Below, one piece after another: positions 46,281 through 56,550 of a stretch of DNA of 64,000 nucleotides. The stretch's first letter is position 1. Every line of letters begins with the position of its first letter. Source of the DNA: Pelomyxa schiedti (lineage: Eukaryota > Evosea > Pelobiontida > Pelomyxidae); contig JAHLWZ010000596.1 in assembly GCA_020536535.1 (NCBI GenBank), positions 1 to 64,000 on the forward strand, written 5' to 3'. The notes beneath the pieces are model-generated. The model was not told the DNA's origin. It made no database searches and worked only from the letters and a program-made list of their open reading frames with translations. The position numbers and the translations under genes are program-made.

Positions 46281-46447
46281 ACCTCCACTTGGAAATAGCC
46301 AACAAAAGACACCCATTTTCCACAACACAAGACTTGAACAATGTTGAATTCTCCTTGCCCCGAAAACGACACCAATTTTTCGCTATCACACTCAACGCAC
46401 TGAATGGCTGTACGGTTCCACTGAACGTCCCCCCCGCTTCCTCGCAC

Positions 46448-47615
46448 ATGCATTTACACCTAAGGGTCGCCTGCGGCCGCCCCTTCCTTCTCTCCCTCCC
46501 TCCCCCTACACAGGCCACAGTGTCATCCACAGATAGTCTCGGCGAGCAGGAGCCCGAGCTGGTGGTGGACAGGGAGGAATGCTCGCACCTGTTTTTTTTC
46601 CCCACCAACCCGCCGCTGCGGGACCCGCCGAGCCCACACGCCACTTTGGCGTGCATCCCTGGGTCCGAGGAGGGGATCACGCTGAGGTGCCAGCTCGTGG
46701 TGCCTGAATCTTGCAATGGCCACACTGTAATCTACTTCCACGGGAATGGCGAAGTGGCTACAAACTACTCCCACGATGTACGGGTTTTTTTTTTTTTTTT
46801 TTTCTTTTTCACGATTTTTACTCATGAATGTGAATTGGATGTAGCCTGATCCCAGGTGCATTCGAGAGTTCTTCTTGAGTTTGGGATTGAGAATAATATT
46901 TTATGAATACCGAGCTTATGGCGGTAGTACAGGCAGGGACAAGGTGTTTCATTTCTTCTAACCCCAAGGCACGATTTCTTAACTTCCCTTGTTGTACAGC
47001 TATTTATAACAAAGACCTTGGAGGATGTCTCTACCATCATTTCCTCTTTCAGTCTCATCGAAAATAAGGTAAGTTTTTGCTTTTTCTGGATGGTATTTAT
47101 ACCTGTAGGTTTTCGTTTTCGGTCGCTCTTTGGGGTCTCTATTTGCAATAAGGATGGCCTCAAAGTATCCTGCATTGGCAGGAGTGATTTTGGAGAGTGG
47201 TGTTGGGGATGTGGCGAGGTTGCTCCTCTCTTTTCCTCAATTTTCAACCAACAAACCTGCAGTGTTTGGGGTAAAACATTTGTCAAGAGAGGCATAGACC
47301 TGGACAAGCTTGCGGATGAGCAACGGAAATACATTAGGCAACAGGACATTGCCGGGTTCCCAGGTTTACTCTGGAGGATACCCTAATAACCTTTCTCTGC
47401 TAATTAATACAAAAGGTCCTGTACTGATAATGCACACGAAAAATGACAAGATAGCTCCATTCTCACAAGCAGAGCTATTCTCTCAGTGGAGGCAAGATAA
47501 CCCAAAAACAACCCTCGTGGCATTTCCCAGCGGGGGCCACAACGGAATTTATGAAAGTAACAGGCCTCAGTACAAAGAAGCACTCAGAAAATTTTTTACA
47601 GAAAACTCTACCTGA
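46448..47615 (+). CDS. Alpha/beta hydrolase-fold protein
   Basis: Exons encode LVVDREECSHLFFFPTNPP, EGITLRCQLVVPESCNG, TVIYFHGNGEVATNYSHD (oxyanion HG motif, about 46727-46777), then after a T-rich intron the middle of the domain. ASKYPALAGVILESGVGDVA and LLLSFPQFSTNKPAVFG (about 47155-47270) lead to GIDLDKLADEQRKYIRQ and the C-terminal LIMHTKNDKIAPFSQAEL (catalytic Asp region) and FPSGGHNGIYE (catalytic His). The nucleophile elbow lies in the poorly resolved exons near 46990-47140. Probably a cytosolic esterase or thioesterase; substrate unknown. The start is uncertain: the frame is open upstream to 46289. It converges with the cyclin gene 94 bp away. Confidence 0.65.
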
Positions 47616-47709
47616 AAAAATAATGAAATCTTTCTTTCTCGAAATGTTCCGTACAAGAAACAAACAGAGACTAGTGTTGGCAAGAGAAACAGGTTTATTG
47701 CTTCTCGGC

Positions 47710-49827
47710 TCAGAAATTCTTGCAGAGGGGCATGGACGCAACAGAAGAGTGACGGTCTGACATGTATTTCGTTTTGATGGATTGGTAGCTGCTGGAATAC
47801 TTCAGCACACACGCGTGTAATTTTCGAGCTACTGGAACGATGTCCTCCTCTGAGTATTTGGAGTAGTACGCCAAGGTCGAGGTCTGTATTTGGGCAAATG
47901 TCAGACATTATAAGACCAGGAATTATAAAACAGTCTTGATAAAAGAAAAAAACTAACCCAATTCTGAAGATGGGTTGTCCGCCTTGTAAGGTACACTGCT
48001 GCGGCGGCGATTTGTGATGGGAGATAAGCTAACAGTGAGTAATCCATAGTGCTCATCTCCACAAGGTATTTGGAGAATGTATGGCTCACAGGATCAGCCA
48101 AACTGGCTTTTGAATACCTCCGCAGGAAGAACAAGGGGCTGAGAACAGACAACTGGAAATGCAACCTATCGAGTATAGTGCATTCACACTTGATTCACAT
48201 TAACTGATTGTCGAGAACAAAATCAATATTCACCTTGAGAATTTGTGCACGGTCATATGCGTGGTCAGAGATATAGATGAGATCGCCAACTTCAACTGCG
48301 TAAATCTCCTCAAATTTGGAAGCAATCAGGATTGAAGTAATGCCAACAAGTTGCAACTCGGTTCTAATTGAAATAGGTTTGTAAGGTCAAGGACAGTCAA
48401 GGCTGTGTACCTTGACACCATTACTTCTCCCAAATATTTATCAACAATGTAAACAGCCAAGAAGAAAGTCTCTGAAAGCAATTTAAATTTAATGCAAACC
48501 TCAGCCTAAGGAGAGGGTTAAAAAGAAAATCCCAGTTGGAGTGAAAGATACCATCCAGTCCACCAAGATTTCTCGCATCTTCTCGTTCAATCTCATATTT
48601 TGTTCCTGTCGGTGATACATCTGCAAGTAACAGGCGTTAAGCCTTTCTTGGACCTAATTGGAGTTGGAAAAACAAAACAGGAGTAAAAGCACAAAGTTCA
48701 CCTCTTTGTCTCGGCAGTTTTCAAACACTTCCCGCACATAATCGGTGACAAAAATTGGGTCACAATTATCGCCCAAGTCAATGTCAACAACCGGATCTAC
48801 GTAAGTAAGGTGCATCTCTTGCTCTGAGATCTGAACTCCCGTGTGGCTTTGGGCTTGTTGTTGTTGTTGTGGTTGCGGTTGTTGAGGAACTGGTGCAATT
48901 CCCGAAGGGGCAATAATCGGCGCTGCATGATTGACAGTTGCAACAGAAACGGCGTTCTGCGAATGGACAGTGTTGTTTCGGTGGGAATTGTCAATCGACA
49001 TTTGCTCCGATGGGAGAAGGGAGGGGTGAGCTTCGTCCTGTACTACTGATCGGTTGTTTTGTTGTGGTATCCCACAATTGTTTGCCGAGACAAAGAGGTG
49101 AACTTTGTGCTTTTACTCCTGTTTTGTTTTTCCAACTCCAATTAGGTCCAAGAANNNNNNNNNNNNNNNNNNNNNNNNNNNNNNNNNNNNNNNNNNNNNN
49201 NNNNNNNNNNNNNNNNNNNNNNNNNNNNNNNNNNNNNNNNNNNNNNNNNNNNNNGGGATGAAGGTAAGTGGAAACCAGCGGTACAAAACAAAAAAAACGT
49301 ACTGGTTTCTTGGCTGCTGGAGCAGACTCGCTTGTGAACCTGTACTCGGGGCCAGTGTAAACAAGAGGGCGCTTTGCTGCAATTGGTTGCTGCTGCTGAT
49401 GCAATGTGTTGGTGACTGGAATCTGCTGCAACACAGTTTGCTGCTGTGCCCGTGGGGGCATCATCTGGACTGGTGGGTGTGCGGGAAGCACTATCTGAAC
49501 GTTGGGGATCACGGAGGGTTGTGAAGAGGTTTGCCGAACAACCATGGGGTTGGACTTGATGTGCATAGATTTCTTGACCTCCAAACTGCGTGTGTTCTCA
49601 TCCTGTTATATAGGGAAAAAAAAAAAAACCAGGGATGTCAAGGGACCAACTTTTTGTGTGGGGGAAAAAAAAAAAAGTGAAGCGAGCAATGCACCAGTGC
49701 TCAATAAACCCAGTCAAACACACAAAAACAAACTCGACCAAAAAAAAAACCCATTAGAGTTGATGCAAAAAAACCATCCAAAGGGGACAATAAAACGCGC
49801 AAGTACCTGCAGCACAGTGGGGCGCAT
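47710..49827 (-). CDS. B-type mitotic cyclin (interrupted by an assembly gap)
   Basis: The first exon MRPTVLQ (49827) splices to DENTRSLEVKKSMHIKSN and a Gln/Pro-rich N-terminus. The 100-N gap (49155-49254) falls just after. Then MSIDNSHRNNTVHSQNAV with a Gln run, and the cyclin core: FVTDYVREVFENCRDKE, MREILVDWMV (48590-48545, the B-type signature), LSETFFLAVYIVDKYLGE, LQLVGITSILIASKFEEIYA (about 48362-48302), then VSHTFSKYLVEMSTMDYSLL and AYLPSQIAAAAVYLTRR in the second fold. It ends RHSSVASMPLCKNF. Activates Cdk1 at mitosis in other eukaryotes. No destruction box can be assigned because of the gap. The exon order around the gap is uncertain (see findings). Confidence 0.82.
48645..48716 (+). 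repeat. Left arm of a 72-bp inverted duplication next to the gap
   Basis: Identical to the reverse complement of 49083-49154. This arm fits the cyclin coding and intron sequence around it. Confidence 0.9.
49083..49154 (-). repeat. Right arm of the 72-bp inverted duplication, abutting the N gap
   Basis: Reverse complement of 48645-48716. It ends at the last base before the N run, which suggests an assembly artefact at a contig end. Confidence 0.9.
49155..49254. other. Assembly gap of 100 N
   Basis: Exactly 100 unspecified bases, the usual size for a gap of unknown length. Confidence 0.99.
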
Positions 49828-50291
49828 GGTGATGGTCGTGTGGACTCTGGACGGTTGCGCTAAAACGTACATCTCGAACCGTATTCGCACTTCACTTGCT
49901 CGAGCCTTAATGCTTCCCCTCCCTACGAGTGAGCTGGATTCGAGTGATTGAATCCTTTGGTTTTTTCGGTATAATTAAAATGATTCTACTGAAAAACCAT
50001 TTAGGTTTTTTTAAAAGGCGGGAGTATTTTTGGAGTTTGTACCTCTCGGTGGTGTACACCAACCAAGCCACAGTTCGGATTACCATGATAGTACAGCGAT
50101 CTGTGTTCTATCTATTACCTCAGATTCTTTTTTTGTTGTAAGAAGGCTGGCCCCTGTTTGAACTCGCACTAATGCCCACAACCGTCGTACACCCAACTGG
50201 TCAAGGGTGTTCTCCCGTGAATTAATAGTAAATTATGATTTTTTTGGGGTTTGGCCTTGTGGATCATACTCAGAAGACTTTTGGACCCAAC

Positions 50292-50391
50292 TGTGCGGAG
50301 GTCGTGAAGAGGCGTGTGGAGAATTCTCTTTTATTATGTTCGGTCTGTGGCCTTAAAAGGACCCACAATTAGTCACCATCACCTCAGCACA
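50292..50391 (+). repeat. 100-bp repeat, copy 1
   Basis: Identical base for base to 50716-50815. It begins TGTGCGGAGGTCGTGA and ends CCATCACCTCAGCACA, whose complement TGTGCTGAGGTGATGG matches the start at 12 of 16 positions. Inside is a hairpin GTGGCCTTAAAAGGACCCAC. Could be a foldback/MITE-like element, a structured RNA gene, or a shared promoter. Confidence 0.9.
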
Positions 50392-50715
50392 ACCTCCCAC
50401 CTGCTCAAGATGTTGCGTCCTCGCAACACCACTCCACTCCCATAAGTGCCACTTGGCCTTCCCGCACAGCACATCCTTTCTGCTTTTGTTGATACTGTGA
50501 CCTGCTGCGCGCCTCGATGGTTCTATTTTGACCACCCCTTTTGCCAGCCTGCCACCGCTCCTTGAGCCGTCTAGCGCACTGCACGAGCACCAAGCATCGC
50601 CGACTCAAGTAGAGCATGTCGCGCCACGCACTCATCAGAGCAGATGTCGTTCTTGACTCACCGTCGCAGGGGTTGATGTCGGAGAGATCATGAACTACCT
50701 CGATGCTACCATAAT

Positions 50716-50815
50716 TGTGCGGAGGTCGTGAAGAGGCGTGTGGAGAATTCTCTTTTATTATGTTCGGTCTGTGGCCTTAAAAGGACCCACAATTAGTCAC
50801 CATCACCTCAGCACA
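50716..50815 (+). repeat. 100-bp repeat, copy 2
   Basis: Exact copy of 50292-50391. The flanks of the two copies differ immediately outside the 100 bp (AAC/ACC against AAT/CCA), so no clear target duplication is seen. Confidence 0.9.
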
Positions 50816-51076
50816 CCAACCCAACTTATCCAGAAACACAACTCTGGTACAGTTTCCCGCATTCACTGAAGATGAGGTCTAACAACCCTTCATACCGCCA
50901 GTTCTGCGAGTTTGACGACAATGAGACTTTAATTCAGACAATCTTGTTCCTCTTCAGTTAAGGTTTCTGATTACAGATTTCGCGCAACGCCCAACAGGCA
51001 AAAAACCAAAATCATCACAAAAAGCAGCGGTTTTTCGCGTACTCCAGCTAACAGATTTTTCAATAACCCTTAACGC

Positions 51077-52638
51077 ATGACTGACAGCGCATCCACGGCA
51101 TGGTCCTATCTGTTATCGTCGGTCGACGGATCTACGGAGGCCGCCAGCTCTCAAGCCAAGTTGCTCCTGCTGATAAACAAACTGGCCTCGTCAAACAGGA
51201 TAACTGATGAGGAGAAAGCAAAGTTCAAAACGGCCGTGCTCGCCCTCGATGGGAGCAAGTCAGGTGGTGCTTTTTTTTTTTTTTTTTGTTCAATAGATAT
51301 TACTATTTCGGAACGGCAGCTATGGTGTTATGATTAATCGTTGTTACAGCAGAATCGTGGGAAGCTGTAAAGGGCAGCATGCAGGGATTGTTGCAGGAAT
51401 TGAAAGATATTGTTCTTACTCCGCCGTGGGTAGAACAGAGCTTCCAACAACAAAATCTCTTCCAGTCTCCACAGCAGTCTTTATTTCTAAATCAACAAGC
51501 CTCGTTATTTCCTTCTACACAGCAATCCTCTTTGTTTCCCTCTGCACAGCAGACCTCTTTGTTTCCCTCTCCACAACAATCCACTTCGTTTCCAACTCAA
51601 CAGCAGTCATCTTTATTCCCATCTCAACAAACCTCTTTGTTTCCCTCTCCACAACAATCGTCTTTATTTCCGCCTGCGCAGACTGTTGCATGCACCCCGT
51701 CAACTCTCTTCCCGTCAACGCAGCCAAATACGTTTCAACAGCAACCTGTTCAGCAGTCACCAGGGATCGGTTTCCGAAGTGCGAATCCATTCCCCGTTGC
51801 CACCCAACCTCCCCCTGCTACAGGTATCTAGAACTTCTTGTAATTTTATTAAAGCTCGTCCCAGAGGATACCCCCTCTCCTTCGTCGGCCACGGAGACTT
51901 ATAAATGTCCATACTTGAATACTTCGGCTGAATCCTCCATTCCAACATTCAAGGTAGTGCTTGTGGGGGACGGTGGAGTGGGTCTGTACCCATTATTACG
52001 TAGTTTACATGTTAACTCTACAAAGGTAAATCCACATATTTCGAAAGACTAAGTGGTATTTTCTCTACAATAGAATGACTCTTTCATCTGTTTTTAGAGG
52101 GCACCTTTCGCAAAGTGTATATTCCCACCCTGGGGGTTGAGGTTCGCCCCATTACTTTCAACACGAGCAACGGTCCCATTCGGTTTAACTGCTGGGTTCT
52201 TGCCCCTTTTAGTTGCGATTGTGTTAACCCCAACAGGATTGTGCTGGTCTAGAAAAGTTTGGCGGTCTGAGGGATGGTTACTTTATTGGTGTGTCCTCTC
52301 AAAACCACGTCCTCACTAAAAGGATTATAGGTGGCCATGCAGCAATGCTCTTCTTTGATCTTACCTCTCGGTTAACACTTCAAACTACGTCTCGATGGCA
52401 CCACGACATTGTTCGAGTCTGTGAAGCAATACCCGCAGTGGTATATCCCTAACTTTCGAAATTCTCGTAAGTAAATGATTCTTCAATGTAGATGGTAGCT
52501 ACAAAAACCGATATTCCCACCTACAGGAAGATTACAGAGGATGACATTATTGAGGATGCCGAGGTTATTCCCCACATACTAAGCACCCGTTTTCAAATAT
52601 TCCTTTTCCAAAAAGAAAAAGAATCTGCCGTATACTGA
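51077..52638 (+). CDS. Ran-like GTPase with SRA1-like and SLFPS-repeat N-terminal extension
   Basis: Residues 1-90 are helical ([31 protein letters not shown], then [20 protein letters not shown] after a T-run intron) and resemble the SRA1/Sec31 C-terminal bundle. Next are about nine repeats of the type SLFPSPQQ or SLFPSAQQ (51470-51680). After a spacer comes a Ran-type G domain: [12 protein letters not shown] (P-loop start), then [19 protein letters not shown] (switch I and the TLGVEV typical of Ran), IRFNCW joined to [18 protein letters not shown] (switch II, 52236-52287), [34 protein letters not shown], and VATKTDIP in place of NKVD. Ran's DTAGQEKFGG is here [10 protein letters not shown]: the catalytic Gln is Leu. 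The P-loop Lys-Thr could not be placed in any exon. The protein stops soon after G4, lacking the SAK motif and C-terminal helix. Confidence 0.6.
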
Positions 52639-52933
52639 AATCAGCTCCAAGACACACACAAACCTCGAAGAGCCCTTCTTAATTCTCGCGAGAGCCCTCA
52701 CACATAACCCCTCTCTCACTTTCGTTAGCCAGCCTTGACCGTCTTGTGTTTACCTTGTATCACTTTCAAAACAAACCTTGTCCCACATAACACTTCCGAA
52801 GCGAAAAAATTACCCGAAAAGCTGAAACGAAAAACAAAAAAAAACCCACCAAAGGCGACACGGTTGATTTTTTTATTTTTTCTTTTGCCAGGCAACAAAC
52901 ACACCCGGACGTTCCTCGAGTTTATTTCCTCCT

Positions 52934-55340
52934 ATGGCAGCCAATCCCCCACCAGCTCACGCCCCACCGGTGGCACACCCCCCAGCTGCCCCATCAGCAA
53001 TTGTAACGACTGAGGACGTAAAGAGGATCCCTTTTGGTCCTTCCGAAATTTCTGCAGACGAAATCGAGGTACATTGTGGGGCACACGATTTGCGTTTTTT
53101 TTTCCCCCCCCCTGCCTCGTGAGATTATTTGGAGGCTTTTCTACTAGTTATTTGACTCTGACATTTATGTTGTTTGCAGTTTTTGTATGAACTGGGGCAT
53201 GGTGGTTTTGGAAGTGTATGGGCAGGAACTTGCCGCAGACAAAATGTGGCTATTAAACGATTGCATGGTGAAAATCGACCTATAAGCAGGGACGACTTTG
53301 AGAAAGAAATGAAAATTATGAGGTGTGTATCCAATGCAGCGTTATATTTAATTTTAATCATTTCCATGCCAACTGTAGCATGCTTGCTCATGCCAATGTT
53401 TGCCAGTATCTGGGGTCGAGTAGACGTGGTCACGAGCTTCTTATTGTTATGGAATTACTTCCAAAGGGAGACTTAGCCTCTTTGATGCACAAGTATGTTG
53501 TCATCTTGCTTTTGGAGCAAGTAAAACTAAACAAGCGCAATTCTAACAGGGAGGAATTGTCTCTTCACCTACGATTGAAAATGGCATGTGATGCAGCCCA
53601 TGGATTAGTGTGGCTACACAAAAATAACCCAGTTATTCTTCACCGGTTTAACCATCTCTTCTTCTACATCCTTGTTCATTTCAGAGGTCTAATGTTCTCA
53701 TAGTGATTTAAAGACAAGCAACCTTCTTGTTGACGAGCATTATCGAGTCAAGCTGTGTGGTACGTACTCACAAAATTAAGCTCTAGATAGAATGTAACTT
53801 ATCACAAAGACTTTGGCTTGTCTGGCCTGAAACCAGTCGGAAAGCACTTAGAATCAGGAAAAATTGGAACGCCTGTTTACTCTGGTGTGTCTTGAACTGT
53901 AAGTTAATTCAGATTAATTGCCCTTAGCCCCTGAAATATACTTGCGCCAAGAAGAGTATTCAACCAAGGTTGGGAGATTTGTACTTTAATCCTTGGTTCA
54001 TGGATTTAGGCTGATGTGTATTCATTTGGCATATGTCTATGGGAGATTGCCACCAAAGTAGAGCCATTCCCCCAAATTCAAACAGAGCAAGGTTTTAACA
54101 TAAAGCACCAGAACACTCCTCTAATCCATTTCTTAACAAAAAGAATTCAAGATCATACTTCAGGCAGGAACACGACCAGATGTAACCAATATTTCTCCTC
54201 CATCCTTAGTAAGACTGATGCAAGATTGCTGGAAACCTGTATGCTACATAGTAGTGTTTGATCACTAATTTTTTAAGAACCCTGCCGAACGACCAGACTT
54301 TGACGAAATCATCCAAAGGTTGTTAATTTTACATGCTCTATCTATTACTAAATTTAGTATCAGACTTGAAGCCATTTGCGTTGATTGTGTGGTCTTTGAC
54401 CGGTGGGCCAATGAATTCTGGCTTACGTATGTAAATACTTGTATACTTTCTGTTTTCTCACTATTCTTTGTATAGACTTTTCCGAGGAAGGGTGTGTTCA
54501 CTTTTCTTTTCCACTAAATATAATTGTTTTTAGGATACTGTTCCATGGACAGAGTTTTGGAATAGTTTTGCCATCTCGGCAGGAGTCCAAACGGGAGCCA
54601 CCAAGCAAGCTTCATGCCTGCGTTTAATTTTATGTAATTTCCCCGTTTTTGTGTTCTATTTTCAAACCGACTTGCATCAGGTGGTCCAAACAAAAATCAA
54701 GTATCCATTGAAAATTGGGGAAGATTACTCTCGTCATTTGGTCCGGGAGATACAAATCTTCTAAGAAGAGTAAGAATATGGCCCTTTTCCGAAGCTAATT
54801 TTTATCAAATTAGGTTCATGATCTCTGTCAAGAACCATATTTCCATGGGGAAATAACAACCAAGGAAGCTGTTGATAAACTAGTGGGTTTGGAAAGTGGC
54901 TCTTTTCTCGTTCGATTCAGTCAGCAGCCTGGATTCTTTGCTATATCCCTCAAGGAAGCCGACGGCAGAATAACTCATTACAGGTAATACTACATTTACC
55001 TTTTCATTAAACTGATCCTATTTTTTCCACCCAGGGTGGAAATGGTGGGTTCCAGAGCAGTTTTAGATGGAAATGCATATGACAGTGTCAGAGCACTTGT
55101 ATGACTATTTTACGTTGCACTCTGAACTCATCAAAACAATCGATACAGGTCAGGGCATATGCTACAATTCTGCATACCCCTTGCAAGGGCTCAATGTTTT
55201 CATCCATTTTTGTGGACAATGCCTCTTCTATGTACGCTGCAGACAAACTAAGTGCAGGTCCAAGTGCTACACTCCTGTCAAGACCTGCTGAAGAAACACC
55301 TGCCAACACAACACCCACACCAACACCTTCCAAACACTGA
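52934..55340 (+). CDS. SH2-domain protein kinase (Dictyostelium Shk type)
   Basis: Pro/Ala-rich N-terminus, then a kinase domain with FLYELGHGGFGSVWAGTC (glycine loop, about 53180-53233), VAIKRLHGEN (catalytic Lys), HELLIVMELLPKGDLASLM and ILHR spliced to DLKTSNLLV (HRD loop). DFGLSGLKP, YSAPEIYLRQEEYST, ADVYSFGICLWEIATK, MQDCWK and RPDFDEIIQRL follow across short introns. After a linker, an SH2 domain: PYFHGEITTKEAVDKLVGLE, GSFLVRFSQQPGFFAISL (about 54898-54950, with the phosphotyrosine-binding Arg of FLVRFS), DGRITHYRVEM. It ends in a Thr/Pro-rich tail (PANTTPTPTPSKH). Kinase-then-SH2 order is the Amoebozoa-specific Shk arrangement. Its stop is 48 bp from that of RPN13. Confidence 0.85.
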
Positions 55341-55388
55341 GTCCAAAAAAACTTGTAGCAACTTTATTTTGGTTTTTAAATACATGAA

Positions 55389-56498
55389 TTACGGCTTCTT
55401 TGCTTTCCCTTGTCGTACCAGTGCTTGTAGAAACTTTTTTACACCAAGGGGACCCTGTGCTGTTGGGTCCAGTTTAAATTCAATAAGCATTGACGCTACT
55501 TGTCCTTAAAAACCGATAAGCGAAAGTAGAAAAAGAAAGAGGGAAAAACCTGATCTTATTGCATATTGCAGGACATCCATGGTTTGCGCTAACTGAGGAC
55601 TCCTGAGGAGCTCCCCTAGTCCCTTCAGGTTTCTTTCCTCTGTGTATGAATTAACTGAGAAGAATTAATATACGATTCAATTACCTTCAGGGAGAAACTG
55701 ATACAAAGCCTGTGCTATTTCTGGACGACGGGTCATAATATCGATTACCTGGGGAGCGGGAAACGAGGAGTTAGAAATGACAAGACATAATAAACACCCA
55801 GAGAGACAACAAAATTCCTCCGGCAAACCTTGGAAGGCACAACAACAGAAGTGAGTTCCAAGTCCTCCTCCAAAGCCATATCAGGTGGTAACTGTATAGC
55901 AGCAGCCAAACTCTGCAAAGCAGCCAAGTTCGCAGCATAGCTATTTGGGCCACCAGAAGAAGAAGAAGCCGGGGGCGCAACGCCAAGCAGAGCGTTCGTG
56001 AGTGCATCCTCAGGTGACAGCGAAAAAGGGGGAGGCATTGCCGGAGGGGGGCTGACGAGGGGGTCGGTCAGGGCACCCTGGAGCATGTGAATGTCTTCAG
56101 AGTCGCGCTCTGGCCGGTCTTGGTGCCAGAAAAAAAGCCTCTGGGTGCTCTTGGTCCAGCTGAGAACAAATGACCGGCGGCTGGGCACCGTTTTGACCTC
56201 AACTTCGCCTGGTAAGCATGTAGCCAGGTCCTCAATTTTGCCAGTCAAGGTGTCTCTCCAGCAAAGTTTCTTGTGGGAGCAGTCGGTCGGTGTTGCAACA
56301 ATAACACACAAAAAACCAATGGTGCAAAACAAATTAAACTGTAACAAAGGGGGAAAAAAAAAATAGTCTTTCCAAGGAGAAGTGAAAATGTACAATGCTT
56401 ATTGGGGTCCTTGTGACAAGCAACACCCCTTGTTTGGGATCAGGAACCACGTTGTTGGTGCCTGGGGCCTTGAACAGTCTCCCTGCCTTCACCTCCAT
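55389..56498 (-). CDS. RPN13: Proteasome ubiquitin receptor RPN13/ADRM1
   Basis: The start at 56498 gives MEVKAGRLFKAPGTNNVV and GVLLVTRTPISI. A roughly 130-bp intron (about 56395-56265) joins to KLCWRDTLTGKIEDL, CLPGEVEVKTVPS and LFFWHQDRPERDSEDIH: the complete Pru domain that binds ubiquitin and RPN2. A Pro/Ala/Ser-rich linker leads to the DEUBAD domain across introns: LELTSVVVPSKV, VIDIMTRRPEIAQALYQFLP, LGELLRSPQLAQTMDVLQYA, and after a 45-bp intron VASMLIEFKLDP and VKKFLQALVRQGKAKKP. The DEUBAD recruits UCH37-type deubiquitinases. All family parts are present. Confidence 0.9.
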
Positions 56499-56550
56499 TT
56501 AGAAAAGGGCGAATAATTAGATTAGGAATTGGTGATGAGAAACTTGTTCC

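Larger units (their letters stand above)
49828..51076. other. Intergenic region with a duplicated 100-bp element
   Basis: Spacer between the divergent cyclin and Ran-like genes. Apart from the identical pair at 50292-50391 and 50716-50815, no gene was recognised. Minus-strand frames at 50353-50635 overlap copy 1 but resemble nothing. Sequences 3' of the two copies differ from each other. Confidence 0.5.

Noticed and set aside
49105-49524. Open frames that run through the N gap
   Set aside because: They contain unspecified residues and exist only because N does not make stops.
50353-50635. Minus-strand frames in the repeat-containing spacer
   Set aside because: They overlap only one of the two identical repeat copies and are not preserved at the other. 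No family match.
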